Source: Dactylonectria macrodidyma (taxonomy: Eukaryota > Ascomycota > Sordariomycetes > Hypocreales > Nectriaceae). Taken from it: 64,000 nt of DNA. The first letter of the stretch is position 1; each line of letters begins with the position of its first letter. A program made the translations under genes and the position numbers. The notes below the pieces were generated by a model that was given only the letters and a program-made list of their open reading frames with translations, was not told the origin of the DNA and did not search any database. Where the stretch lies: positions 310,001 through 374,000 of the forward strand of contig JAGMUV010000006.1 in assembly GCA_020744425.1 (NCBI GenBank). Direction: 5' to 3'. This document shows, in pieces, positions 33,448-45,109 of the stretch.

Positions 33448-34986
33448 ATGGACAAGACGTCCATCGACCGCACCTCGTCTGTCGGAGAGCATCACACAAT
33501 GTCAACCAAATCGGAAAAAGTCGCCAACGAGGCCGTCGACGGAGACTCAGTACGGCACGGGGATGTAACGGTGCAGACCCAGAAGCCATTTACCACCTTG
33601 TCAGCCCTCGGAATTGGTTATGGCACAACCAATACGGCTGTTGGACTGTTGATCGTCCTCGGCACCACAATACCAATGGGAGGCTCGCCTCTTTTCTTCT
33701 GGGGCTTCCTTGTCATGGCTGGAGTCGGTCTTGCTACAGCTACGACGCTTGCAGAGCTGTCGTCCGCTATGCCTCACCCTGGCGGCCAGTATATCTGGGT
33801 GAACCGCCTTGCACCCCAGCGAGCCCGTCGATTTCTCTCATACCTCACTGCCATGATCAGCTGGCTGGCTGCTGTGGCCACCGGCGCCTCGGCCTGCCTC
33901 TGCGTCCCCGTGGGTGTCTGCAGTATCATCACGCTGCTGGATCCTACCTTCGTCTACAAGCGGTGGATGGGCTTCGTGGGCTTCCAGCTGCTTAACCTCT
34001 TGACACTCTTTGGTGCTTGCTTCGAGCATGCGCTACCGAAGATCTCCAAGTTTATGCTGCTGTTCAGCTGCCTCACGATCGGCGTCATCTTTGTCACGCT
34101 CTTCGCCATGTCTGACAGCCACGTGTCTGCAAAGGACTTCTTTGTCACGCCAATCAACATCTCTGGGTGGCAGAATGGCATTGCCTTCATCATTGGCCTC
34201 AACGGAGCCAACTGGAGCTTCTCGTGTCTCGATGTGGCCACCCATCTCGCCGAAGAGATTCCCTCACCCAGTACCAATATCCCCAAGGCACTTATGTGGA
34301 CTATTATTGTCGGCTTCGGCTCTGGTCTTCTTGTCGTCTTGTCCGTGCTGATCAACTTGACCGATCTCGACGGCGCGGGCGACAACTCCGCCATTGCCGT
34401 CTTCTATCGCATCACTGGAAGCAAGGCTGCTGCCGCCGGCCTATGGATCCCCGTTATGATTACGACGGCTGGTGCTGTCTGGTCCATCCAAACATGGCAA
34501 TCTCGTCTAGCATGGGCCATCAGTCGTGAGGCTGGCTTCCCTCTTCACCGACACCTCAGCAAGATTGCGCCTGCCCCATTTTACACCCCAATTTGGTCAC
34601 TTGTTTGGTCTGCGACTGGCACGGCCATTTTCGGATGCCTCTACCTTGGCTCTGAACTAGCCTTTAACTCTCTCATCTCAACTGGCATCCTCCTCCAGTA
34701 CATCAGTTACAGTATTCCCGTCATTCTTGTCCTCACCCAAGGCCGATCAAACTTCAATCATGGACCCTTCTGGTATCCTAAACTCGGACTGCTCGCAAAC
34801 ATCGTCATGCTATCATGGACTGTCGTGGCCATCATTTTCTACTGTTTCCCTTACTACCTACCGGCTGTCGCAGACCAAATGAACTATGCTTCAGTAGTCT
34901 TGGCTGTGATTGCGATTTTCACCTCTGTTCTTTGGCTTTGCTTTGCGAAGAAGAACTATGAAGTTAAGGAGCATTTGGGGCATTAG
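33448..34986 (+). CDS. APC-family amino-acid/GABA/choline permease
   Basis: Single exon, 513 residues from the ATG at 33448 (MDKTSIDR). The hydrophilic N-terminus of about 45 residues precedes the first helix, FTTLSALGIGYGTTNTAVGLLIVLG, which fits the amino acid/choline transporter group (Uga4/Hnm1-like). The conserved block LAELSSAMPHPGGQYIWVNRLAP follows helix 2 and the HLAEEIPSPSTNIPKALMW motif lies in the middle loop. About twelve membrane segments are visible. It is an H+ or Na+ symporter for amino acids, GABA, choline or related amines at the plasma membrane; the exact substrate is not readable. It stands between a copper amine oxidase and an SDR, consistent with amine uptake. Confidence 0.92.
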   Translation: MDKTSIDRTSSVGEHHTMSTKSEKVANEAVDGDSVRHGDVTVQTQKPFTTLSALGIGYGTTNTAVGLLIVLGTTIPMGGSPLFFWGFLVMAGVGLATATTLAELSSAMPHPGGQYIWVNRLAPQRARRFLSYLTAMISWLAAVATGASACLCVPVGVCSIITLLDPTFVYKRWMGFVGFQLLNLLTLFGACFEHALPKISKFMLLFSCLTIGVIFVTLFAMSDSHVSAKDFFVTPINISGWQNGIAFIIGLNGANWSFSCLDVATHLAEEIPSPSTNIPKALMWTIIVGFGSGLLVVLSVLINLTDLDGAGDNSAIAVFYRITGSKAAAAGLWIPVMITTAGAVWSIQTWQSRLAWAISREAGFPLHRHLSKIAPAPFYTPIWSLVWSATGTAIFGCLYLGSELAFNSLISTGILLQYISYSIPVILVLTQGRSNFNHGPFWYPKLGLLANIVMLSWTVVAIIFYCFPYYLPAVADQMNYASVVLAVIAIFTSVLWLCFAKKNYEVKEHLGH

Positions 34987-35240
34987 CCAAGTAAATCTTA
35001 TCTTTTATGAAATCTAGCTAGGTTTAATATGATCATTGTTTTCCACAATCTTTGGGCTGAAATTCTCCATACACTCCCACGTTCACCCAGAACCCACCAT
35101 CATTGTGCTAAGATTTTAGTGACTCCAGATATAAAAAGGGTTTAAGATGCACTAAAATATGTACACCTTTAATTAATGAGTACTATATAATTTATTGCAT
35201 CTTGCAAATACCTAATACACACTGCCTTTCTCGCATTAGG

Positions 35241-36190
35241 TTATACATGCCCCTCCACAAATCGAAATGTCAAACCCATGACACTCATTCCTTCCATCTC
35301 AATCGAGCAACGGACCACTTCGTAGTTGTGTGTTTCATAGATCCGCAGGGCATCCTACTAATCTCTGTTCTCTACCTGGAACGCTTTTCCAGAAATTACA
35401 CCTTTTTCGTTGGCGACAAGTGCTTCATAGGTGCCCCAATCATCCAGCCGACCACCTCGAACCGTCGCGTCCCGATAGATGGGCTCACAGAGCGTGACCA
35501 GCAACCCTGAAAGCACTTCTGGGTCCCCTAGTGTGCCGTAAAAGAAGTACCAAAATGGGAACTAGTTTTGCAGTGGACGGGGGATCTCGTCGACTTGGAG
35601 CCGGTTTTGGGGTAGTGTCGAATCCATAGAAAGGTAGGATGGACGGAAATTGATGAAAGGCTTTTGGCAGCTCGAGAATATCGAATGAATGTAGGCTGGA
35701 AATTTGGTGTGTTTCAGAGGTAGGTTTCAATCTGCGACTTAATTGTGCCGTTGATCTCGCAAAATACGCTGAAAGTTCCATCGCTGTCGGTTCCTCCGAC
35801 AACTCGTGGTTCAGTCATGAGGTTGGCAGCGTGTGCGACCGCCTGAGCAGTTTGCAGTGGCCCCTCCAGCTTCAAACGGTAAGTTGAAGATGACTCCGCC
35901 TGATTCATTTTGCGACAAGCCTGGCTTTGTTGTTTCATCAGCTGAGCAGAATACTTATATGCTTCTCGGTCGTAACCTTCGATTTCTTTCTCTATACAAA
36001 TCATGTCTCGGTGCGCATCGAGAATGAACTGGCGATTAGTGTCTGCCCTGAAAGCTGCCATTCTTTCACGGGCCTCGTGCTCGAAGTATCCAAAGAGTCG
36101 GTGCCATCTCGAGGCGGTGTCGTGTTCATTACTAGCGACCATGAGAGTTGCGGCATTAGCCATGGCCTCAAGTTCTTCGAGGAAATCCAT
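35241..36190 (-). pseudogene. Broken AIG2/gamma-glutamylcyclotransferase-domain gene
   Basis: The minus strand opens with a clean 158-codon frame from the ATG at 36190 (MDFLEELEAM; a helical region, then TYRLKLEGPLQTAQAVAHAANLMTEPRVVGG and a FCEINGTIKSQIETYL end) that stops at 35714-35716. Downstream, in another frame, lies a nearly complete AIG2-like domain: FPFWYFFYGTLGDPEVLSGLL (the FYGTL motif), RGGRLDDWGTYEALVANEKGVISGKAFQV, then DALRIYETHNYEVVRCSI and VMGLTF, ending at 35241. The two parts are separated by a frameshift, a TAG at 35562-35564 sits just before the domain, and a double TAG (35355-35360) interrupts it. Fungal relatives join the two parts as one protein, so this looks like a pseudogene; the 158-residue N-terminal piece might still be expressed. 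Confidence 0.7.
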
Positions 36191-36654
36191 TGCCGTTGAT
36201 GATTAAATGGATGTTCCAGGAACGTATTGTGTGGTCCAACCCAATGAATTGTGTGGTGGAAAAGTCTGTCGTGGAATCATGGACCTTTAATGGAAGATGA
36301 GATACCATCGTGGGCCGTGTGGGTAGTTAAGTTTGCAAGTCGACCTTGAGGATTACATCTGTTGACCATCTAGGTCTATCATATGGAGTAGACCCAATCT
36401 CTTTCCTAGTCAAGGCAGTTCGTCGGTTTTCTATCAAGGTACCTGATGGTACCATTATTTCTGTAATTTGGGCGGCATTTGGGTTTAAATGGTTCAAGAG
36501 GTGCCATAATATTTGGCAATGCCTATGTGAACAACGGAGTAGAGCTTAATCTTCACTAGCATGCACACAACATACATAATCTGCCCTAGATCCATATGGC
36601 CGAAGTCATATTTAAGTGTCCATGTAGAATATTGGATGACGTATGACTCTCGCA
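36191..36654. other. Intergenic DNA
   Basis: Upstream of the AIG2-like gene and downstream of the SDR; no gene seen. Confidence 0.45.
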
Positions 36655-37434
36655 TCATGCTACAGGCCAATTGCTGTTGAGTACGATACAGCTTCCATTG
36701 GAACTAGCCCCCAAGTTCTCCTCACTCAGAAATACCATGTAATTAGCCACATGGTCGGTGGATAACCCTGTCTTCCCACGGATGTAACCTGGCTGCGTCT
36801 CTTGGCTCAACTTAAACCCTTCCATGTTCATCCCGTCGGCAAAAGCTTCGCTGATGTTGGTTGTCTCCATGGCGCCCAGGAGAAGGGCGAAACTAGATAC
36901 TCCGCGCGGCCCATAAAAGGTAGCCGTGTTCTTTGTCAGAGCCACGATACCGTGTTTGCTTGCCGTGTAAGCCACGCCTCCTGAGAAGCCTCTAAATGAC
37001 GCGTTGGATCCGACATTGATCACCAGTCCACTGCCTTTCTTCTCCATGATTTGCACGCCGTGCTTGGTCATCAAGAATGGCCCGGTTAGGTTCACGGCCA
37101 GCACTCGATCCCACATGCTCTTGTCGCATGAGCCGGCAGGGTCGAAATGATCCATGACTCCAGCATTGTTGACAACAATATCGAGGCTCCCGAACTTGTC
37201 GACCGTCGCAGCAACAAGTTCTTTGACAGACTCCTCGTCGCTCACATTGACTTGCCTGACAAGGGTTTTCCCTGGAAAGGATGATTCGTATGATGCTGAC
37301 AGTGGTTCGAGTCGCTGGGAATTGATGTCGCAAATAACCACATTGGAGCCCTTGGAGAGGTATGCTTTGGCAACATGCTCCCCCAAGCCTCCGGCAGAAC
37401 CAGTGACGATGACGGTCTTCCCGTCAAGGGACAT
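36655..37434 (-). CDS. Short-chain dehydrogenase/reductase (classical SDR)
   Basis: Single exon, 259 residues. The cofactor motif TGSAGGLG is at residues 11-18, an acidic residue (D36 in VVICDIN) ends the second strand and favours NAD(H), NNAG is at 89-92, and the catalytic set is Ser143, Tyr156 and Lys160 (S-x12-Y-x3-K in VGSNASFRGF...YTASK). The length is normal and nothing is missing. It oxidises an alcohol or reduces a ketone; substrate unknown. The C-terminal part after the active site (GMNMEGFKLSQETQPGYIRGKTGL) forms the substrate lid. It lies on the minus strand, divergent from the Zn2Cys6 gene 1 kb away, so they could share regulation. Confidence 0.94.
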   Translation of the reverse strand: MSLDGKTVIVTGSAGGLGEHVAKAYLSKGSNVVICDINSQRLEPLSASYESSFPGKTLVRQVNVSDEESVKELVAATVDKFGSLDIVVNNAGVMDHFDPAGSCDKSMWDRVLAVNLTGPFLMTKHGVQIMEKKGSGLVINVGSNASFRGFSGGVAYTASKHGIVALTKNTATFYGPRGVSSFALLLGAMETTNISEAFADGMNMEGFKLSQETQPGYIRGKTGLSTDHVANYMVFLSEENLGASSNGSCIVLNSNWPVA

Positions 37435-38466
37435 TGTAGAGCAGAATAAGAAAAGGCTGAGTTCTATGTTGAGCAGGGCAATTGTGTATATGTAGATGAT
37501 AAACCTTCAAGCTTTGTTCAGGATGGGAAGATATTCGGTCAAGACATACGCCTATTCGACTCTTTAAATACATTTGCAGGATATCTTAAGGTCAAGGCCA
37601 TACCCCGCAATACGCGTGGATAGTTTCTGTGCCGCATGGCTCTAGCTGCGTCTATCTATCGGGCACCAAACCATTTACTGCATAGGCTTCCGGACTCAAG
37701 GCCATTCTAGGGATAAAGCCTTGACATGGTAACCAAAAGAAGAAGAGATCCAACGTTCGCTCGCTTTCGCATTCTGTTAGCTTGCTCCGCGCTTAGACGA
37801 ACATGCATCATCGTATTCTTACCCGCGTATTGATCACAGCTTCAAAAACCGGATCCGTCTAACAAGCTGCGCGGTATACATATTACCGGCACTTACCGTA
37901 GTTTCTTGACACACGCGATTTGTAGCGAATCGTCACCTTGCAAGCAGAGTTTGTGTAATCTATGAGTTGTTCGAACAATTTCGCCTCGGTCATGTCACTA
38001 ATCACTCAGCAAACCGGAACTTGGAGCAATGCATCAATTTTTGCCAGCTTAGAGACATCAAGCCCCTCGATCTTCACAGCGCAGACGGGGCGGTCAGTAC
38101 CTTAAGACTTCGGAGAAAACTTGATGGGTCTAGCAATTGAGGCGGCGGGGAAACAAGTGACTTCTGATTAGCTGGTATTGGGAAGATCTGATCACTAGCT
38201 TCAGGCTTGAGGTCACTTGGTCGCCATTTCCAGTTAGTGTTTGTCGTGTCAGGTTTCCGCCTACATGCATAGCATCCCCTGTCGATAAAATGTCGGTAAC
38301 AGAATGGAGCACCCGCCAGTGGAGTCCGTCCTCTGTGCTTCCGCTTCCCCAGTTTCCTTATCTCAGCAATTTCATGTTGCCCCTCCTCACGTCGAGACCC
38401 GATTATCACGTTGCCTCCTGAACTGAGACAAGATCAGACACGAAAACAAGCTCGATATTCACCCAA
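37435..38466. other. Divergent intergenic region between SDR and Zn2Cys6 gene
   Basis: About 1 kb. A minus-strand frame of 111 codons (38074-38409) opens here but shows no family features and I do not accept it as a gene. Confidence 0.4.
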
Positions 38467-40553
38467 ATGAAGGTCTCGTATAAGTCAGCACACGTCAAGT
38501 CTAGAAATGGATGCTTGAGATGCAAGGCGAAAAAGGTGAGCGCTGCCTTTTGATGTGTACTCCACGTTTACCCGAGCTGACCAGGGTTCGACCTCTTTAG
38601 ACAAAGTGCGATGAGCGGAAGCCTGCATGTGCTCGCTGCGAAGACCGTGGCTTCCGATGCCCTGGCTACGCACTCAACGTAAGATGGAGCCAGAGGCATC
38701 AAGTGCATATGGAGCGGCCTCAGGGAACCGAAGCAACTCAGGGTTCACCGCAAGAGAGCATTGCAAAGCCACGTAATAGGGTCATCACCAGTACCCTGTG
38801 CGGCCCGGTTGCCGAAGATACCGCGGCTCCCAATGTTGCTTCTGCAGATGACTTCATGCAGCAGCTCGACGTATGCTTGGCACCTTCTACACAATGGGAC
38901 TTCGGTGCGCTCTGCGACTCTTCGGGAACCCAGGAAGACTTGTACAGGCTCGATGAAAATGCCATGAACGAGTTACTATCAGGTGAACCACCGTCGCCGA
39001 TGGGGGATCTGATATGGGACCCTTCTATGGCGACTCCTCCTTGGAATTTTGCAAATATGACACCAGTGCCAGATCCTCATGCTGCACAGACAGGCCAGAG
39101 ACATGTCGCCGAGGGTGTGCAGTGTGAGACGTCAAGTGTTCACACTCAAACGGAGAAGCACATATCCCAACTCTCGCCTCAAGACCCCAATCTCGAGGAA
39201 TTGGTAGTTGTTGATCGCCACCCCTTCCAAGACCGTCCTCAAGAGCTCTTCAACTTGCCGTCGGCTCTATCCGATTACTTCTTCCGCGAAGTCATTACCC
39301 TGTATTGCACTTGGGACAGCGGTTCCAACGCCATGCGAAACATTGTCGAGAGAATGTGGCAGTCGTCTGGCGCCTTGTATCACACCACCCAGAGCATGGC
39401 CGCGGCGTGTTTGTCAGAGGATTTTCCTCACCTATCGTCGGTGGCTACGAGTGAACACCGTCAAGCTCTTGAGTATATCCAAGGCAGGCCCAAGGAATCA
39501 GTTATGAAACAGGATAATCTCATGGCGCATATGCTGCTCGGCCATACGGCGAGCTGGCTCAATCCGCAAAATCTGGCCACAGACATGTTTAGGTCGAGCT
39601 ACCTCATGCTCAAGGACACCATAGCGGAGACTGGAGATGACTGTGATCTATCCTTCTTTAGCGACACTATGGACTACTGGGCTATGCTCCTGGTCTATCT
39701 CACGGATAGCAGCCAGCTAGGCGAATATGGTCGAGACCTTTCCAAAGGACCAACACGGCCGAGCACAGTCATTGAGCCGCACCCCTTCTCTGGTATTTCG
39801 CGGGCAACCATCAGGATGCTCACAGATGTCGGGATCCTAATCTTTCAGTATCGAAAGCGCATGCTGGGCGTCAAGTTCATGACGGAACAGGATCTTGACG
39901 CCTTTATGGCTTCATTTAGAGAGGCCCGTCGACTCGAGAGAATGCTTCTGGCTCATCGTGCTCCCGACGTGGCCCAGATTGCAGACCCAGGCGACCCCAA
40001 GACACCTCTCAGCCACCTCCAACACCTCGACGAAGCATACCGATGCACAGGACTGCTTCAGCTCTATCGCGTCTTTCCTGACTTGCTGAACGAGCGGTAT
40101 TCGCCATGGAACAAAGACGATATACTGCGACCGCCGCCTGCTACGAAGAAGCCCACACCAGAAGAGAGAAATACCTGGCTAACGAAGCTAGCCATGCATA
40201 TTCTTGGAATATTACGCGAGATTCCCTTTGAGTCTCGGACTCGTAGTGTGCAGCCCTTCATTCTAGTTGCACTATCGAGCGAATTGAGGCGCGAATCTCA
40301 GACCTCTCATCTTGTCACGGCCGGCTCAACCCCAAAGTCACTGACCCTCGACCATCACGCCATCGAAGTAGTTCGAGCGCGCAAGTTTGTAGGCTCCCGG
40401 CTGGCCGCGTATACTCACATCCTACCTCTCCGCAAGATTCGCATCATCTTCGAATTAATTAACTGCATCTGGGCTGCTTTGGATGCGGGTGATCAGGATG
40501 TGTATTGGTTGGATGTGGCCTATCAGAAGAATCTTGGCACGATGATGGGTTGA
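38467..40553 (+). CDS. Zn2Cys6 transcription factor
   Basis: Two exons (38467-38535, 38601-40553) give 673 residues. The zinc cluster spans the intron: CLRCKAKK joined to TKCDERKPACARCEDRGFRC, six cysteines at standard spacing (about residues 16-43), followed by PGYALNVRW, which is typical of the Fungal_trans_2 class of regulators. The rest is an acidic, Ser/Pro-rich stretch and a long helical regulatory domain (LPSALSDYFFREVITLYCTWDS, YLTDSSQLGEYG and others). The splice at GTGAGC...CTTTAG is in phase 0. A nuclear activator or repressor; its position inside the amine/BCKDH neighbourhood makes it the best candidate for a local regulator. Confidence 0.9.
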
Positions 40554-40623
40554 ACCAATGCTCAACGATGTAGACTTTAAGCCATTATACAAGCTCGTAA
40601 ATACATGGCTGTGTTCAATATTA

Positions 40624-42169
40624 TTACAGCTTTGCTATTTCGTCATCCTCTGTACCAGCAATCTTGGCGAATTTGGCTAGTGTTTTGTTGACCGTCAACT
40701 CGTCCTTCAGGCGCTTCTCTGTAAGAACAAAACATTCAGGAAACCACCCGCTCACATCCTCCTCAAAAATCATCTTCACTAAAGCATCGCCTGTAAGCCA
40801 GCATTTATCCATGCCGTAACCGTTGAAGCCTGCCGCGATCCACTGGCCTTGATCATCTGAGCTGCCTGTGACAGATTTGGGGACCCGGCCGACAAGAGGG
40901 AGTCCATCTGCAGTATGACCTTGTATGCCAGACCAAATCGCCTTCACTTCCGAGGTAGCTTCTGTACCCCAGCCCTCAAGGAAGAATTTGGGCAGAATTG
41001 TTGACAAAGCTTGGACTGCCTCCTCGGGGACATATGTGTCATCGGAAGTGAGGATATCCTTGAGAAGTGCAGTCTCGTTGCCAATCCAAATTTGACCAGT
41101 TAGAGCATTTTGCTGAAGATAATAGAGACCCGTCGTGTACAGTCCTGTCTGGACGTCTAGGGTTGGCTTATGCGACCAGCTCCACGAGCGTGAGGCTCCC
41201 AGGTTCTTGAGAGATGGGCCCGGGTCTTGCACCGTCATAGTGCCTCGAAAGGGATATAAGCCCCCAGCAAGACTAGGAAGTAAATGCGAAGCATGAGCAT
41301 TGGTACAGTGAATTACTCTCTTGGCTCGTACAACACCACGAGCTGTTATGACCGCATATGGATACCCGGCGTTATCCGCGGGTGAATACTTGACTTGGGT
41401 AACCGGAGTATTTGTCTCGATAGCAAGACGCGTAGAAAACTGCTCTAGCAAGCCTTCGTAGATACTGGTTAGAAGTCGATACGGCCAGATTGCACCAGCG
41501 TCATGCTCAACTGCACCGGAAGCCCCCTTGATATTCCACATCTGTAGTATGTAAGTTTCTGCTGACACGCGCAATGGGTCCTTGACGTACCTCGGGTACT
41601 TTGTCTTTCTCAATTATGCGATGATAGTTACTATGCTCAGGCACAGCCTTTTGAAATCCCAAAACAGAGGATTTCGCTGCAGCCCAAGTCTGATCATCTC
41701 CCACGGCCATGACTTTGACAAGATCGCGAATTTGGCATTCAGCCTGAATGTCTGGGTCCATTTGGCGCACCATGTCGATTATGTGGTTAATGTTGAGAAT
41801 ACTGAATCGTGTGATTTGCTTTGCCGCTTCAACACCGTGCTGCTTGGCTAGAGGGCCGTACGTGTGCCCAGAAGCTGTGACAAGGTGACCGCCATTGCGC
41901 CCAGTAGCACCACTAACGAGCGTTCGGGCTTCAAACACGGTGACATGAGAGTCGCACGCGCTTTGATGCTCCAGCAACGACTTCGTAACGCTGCAGCCAG
42001 TGATGCCGGATCCTATCACGGCGAAGTCTGTTTGTTGAGGAAGCTCTGGTGATTGAATCGAAGCCACACGAGGATGGGCCGGCACCTGCCAAGAAGCCAC
42101 GGTTGGGTTCGGCCGTGGCAAGCCCGGGTCTGTTAAAATGGCTGTGCGGATCTTGGAGAGAAGCCTCAT
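40624..42169 (-). CDS. FAD-dependent amine/amino-acid oxidase-like protein (DAO fold)
   Basis: Two minus-strand exons (42169-41591, 41541-40624) with a 49-base intron give 498 residues. The FAD-binding motif is FAVIGSGITGCS (near residues 48-59), followed by FEARTLVSGATGRNGGH, the pattern of the DAO-type oxidoreductases that include glycine, sarcosine and D-amino-acid oxidases. The end of the protein has WSGIQGHTADGLPLVGRVP and AAGFNGYGMDKCWLTG, the second flavin-contact region. It probably oxidises a secondary amine or amino acid, giving an imine and hydrogen peroxide. A longer in-frame ATG at 42313 exists, but the extra 48 residues look unlike protein; MRLLSKIRTAILTDPGLPRPNPT is the usual family opening. 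It is convergent with the Zn2Cys6 gene (70 bases apart). Confidence 0.9.
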
Positions 42170-42910
42170 TGTCGCCGGGTCTACATGAAGTAATATTGTT
42201 AGCTGCTGATTATTGTGTAAGACAGTCGGCGCCGTACTGAGAATGATAACGCTGTCGTCCAATCCCACGTCCAGGGCTTGGCTCAAATCGCGAGCCTTAA
42301 CCTCGTTGCCCATTGTTGCGTTCTCTTGCGGCCGTAAATTGCCACTGCTTACTATCGGTCAAGCAAGGACTTGTCCAGTCTTGTCAAATGTCGTGATAAC
42401 GGGTATGAGCGTGTGGGAGACAAGTCACTCACGGTGATCCATCCGGATAATTTAGCTTCGTCCGATCGCGACCAGATGCGGGACCATTGCTCGGATCTGT
42501 GTCGATTGGACAACTCTCACGCAAGAGACGAAAGCGGGGAAGAAGCGATTACCGCGGGTTGGGTGGTCATCATCGTTTTCGTTTTTACTTGCCCCATTCG
42601 GAAAGAGCCTGCGAGATTGTGTGTCTAGCCTTGAATCATAATCGTAACTCAATCCTGATTCTTGCCACCATCTTTAACACAAGCGGGGGACTCTGGACCT
42701 GCTCGGTGAGTGTACAATGCTAAACTCGGTTCCAGAGTCGATCAATTAGACAGTCATGTAGACTCAACCACTTCGATTTGACATCGCATGTGTAGATTGC
42801 AGCGAAGATCGCTGCGAATACCGTAGATGTACCTCATTGTTTATTTTTATTGTATTTCACAGTAAATTAATTGATAAGGAGCGTCTAACCCGCGATGCAA
42901 AATCGGCAGT
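42170..42910. other. Intergenic DNA
   Basis: Promoter side of the FAD oxidase gene and 3' side of the GNAT gene. No gene supported. Confidence 0.45.
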
Positions 42911-43999
42911 TTAACTGCTACCAGACTCCTCTTGCGGCTCTCTAATCATCGTGAACAGCTTGATAGCATCACCGTCGTCGTCACAAATCATGTCCTTTAC
43001 AAACTTGAATCCCCACCGTCCGTAAATGGCTACGTTTGGAACGTCTCGACTGGACTCCAGATAGCACTTCATGTTTTCGGCATCCGCTTGGTCTGTGACA
43101 ACTTTCATCATCTTGGCTCCGACGCCTTTGCCTTGAGCCTCGGGGAGAACGACCATGATGTTGAGGAAATAATAGCCTCGGGGATCTGTCCATAGCTCAG
43201 ACTGCGCTTTGGCTTGCGCGTCTTTCCAGATGTAATACCGCTGTAACAACATCAGCATTTTGATTGACATGCCAACACCGCGTTGGTTCATCACGACCAG
43301 CCGCAAGTTGGTTTATGTTGACAAACTCACCTTAACATTTAGCCCCCCGCGACCATAGTACAGATTCATCGCAACTTGGCCAAAATAAAGACGCCATCCC
43401 TCAAGCCAGTCATTCCACGTGGCAGGTTGATCCGCTGGTTGTGGGCGCAGCCACATGGCCACGCCTAATACTTTATCACTACCCTCTTCTTTGGCAACGT
43501 GAAATATTCCATTGCGCATTCCCCATCTCATTCGAAGGCCCAAAGATGCCGAGTTGCGATTGGCGTTAAACTGAGGTTTGGCATGTCAGCTCTGGGCACA
43601 GGCACGCGACGACTCCATCCGAAAACCCGGTTTTCGTGGATGACAGCAGAACAGTTCTTTTAGTTCGAAAGAAACTTATCCAAGTTCTTTGGAAGGATGA
43701 AATGCACAGGTCGAAGGATGAATGCCAAGTCACTAACCTTTGCCTTATCGTAAACCCAGACGTTGTATGGGTCATTCGCAAATGCATCCCTGTAAGAACT
43801 GTTAGTAATTGTACTTGCTAATTACCAGGAAGATTATGTGTAAATAAAGGCATTCAGCGGGATGAACATGCAAGCTCTGTAAAATATGCAAGGGGTATGC
43901 TCGGTATCATGAACAAGCCGAACGGCTGATGACTTACTGGACCGCTTTTACCGCACCCGGGATGTCTTTTTCAGTGAGATCAGTGACATGGATCGTCAT
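42911..43999 (-). CDS. GNAT-family N-acetyltransferase
   Basis: Four minus-strand exons (43999-43938, 43789-43738, 43570-43331, 43240-42911) give 227 residues. The first two introns are long for this window (148 and 167 bases). The GNAT acetyl-CoA site is YFLNIMVVLPEAQGKGVGAKMM, with the Q-G-K-G-V-G pyrophosphate-binding turn (motif A), followed by CYLESSRDVPNVAIYGRWGFKFV (motif B). The N-terminal MTIHVTDLTEKDIPGAVKAVQDAFANDPYNVWVYDK is the usual opening of fungal GNAT proteins of this type. It acetylates an amine, amino acid or small molecule; substrate unknown. It is divergent from the BCKDH E1-beta gene, 1.1 kb away. Confidence 0.88.
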
Positions 44000-45109
44000 G
44001 GTGTAAGACTTCTAGATGTTGCTGCAATAGGATGAAACAGAGGTAGGGGACGCCATACGCAAACTCTAGTAATCGGCGTTCAAGTGAATGCTGGCGCCCT
44101 TACAAGTAATCGAGCGGGGCTATTCATCCCCCCCCTTCATCATGTCAGATCCCAGGCCATGAGTGGCACGTGTTATCATGCCAAGCCTTCTCGCATACAC
44201 TTACTTACTCTAGACTAGTGGAAGCGAGAGCGAGATGCGGTTCCCTGATAGGCTTCACTAGCAGTATCTAGCGATGCGGGGAGCGATTTCTGATTACGTT
44301 GCCAGGAAAAGATACTCTATTTATCGCATTAAACAGCTTAGATAGAAAACGAGGCGGCAAGAAATTTAGTGGGGCAAGCATCGTTGTCTGCGTTCCCAGC
44401 TCCAAGTAAATCCTGCGTTACACCAAACTAGTACACCATTGTTACTTATTCACATGGACTTCAGAAACCAAACATACAAGATGGAGGAGATTATTGACAA
44501 CTATTACAGACGAGAATAGCCTCGAACATATATATAGTCCAACAGGTAGCTTAGTTGGCTGGCCATAAACTGTTCGCCGGTTCCCAACGCGCTACCCTAT
44601 ACCCAAGCAGCAACATTCATGGCGTTACGCATTTGTGTCGATCGGTAAGGACACATCTCAAACAGTAACATCCGCACCTGCGCACTCGATGCTGTAGAAG
44701 ATAGATGACATGAGGAGTGAAAGGCATCCTCCATTGAGGTTGCCGTGGGCTCCCGGCTCGTATCTAATGTACCGATTGTTCACCCATTAACCCGACGCAA
44801 ACCCTCCACTTCCAAATGAGGCAATCCCTCGGCCGACTTCTCCCTGGCATTTTGTTCGTGTGCGAATACTCACGGCCCGACGATTTGCAGTTGTCGCCTC
44901 GGCCATACACCATCTTCGTTCCGTAGTCGGGTACTTGTTCTCAGCGGCTTGTGTCGGCAAGGAGCTTGAGGTCCCTCAATTCGAGGAAGATGTCCGGATA
45001 TGACGTTCCATAACCTGGGTCAGTGGTGCAATCCAATCCACACCTCTTACTCGCCTTCGCATCATTCTCGTTTGCATTATCGCGACAACTAAGACCGAAT
45101 CTTGCTGTC
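44000..45109. other. Divergent intergenic region between GNAT and E1-beta genes
   Basis: About 1.1 kb holding the promoters of both genes; a C run lies near 44129-44136. No gene. Confidence 0.5.

Noticed and set aside
38074..38409. 111-codon minus-strand frame between SDR and regulator
   Set aside because: No domain features; likely chance in the divergent promoter.
42170..42313. Upstream ATG extending the FAD oxidase by 48 residues
   Set aside because: The extension does not resemble the family N-terminus, whereas the ATG at 42169 does.
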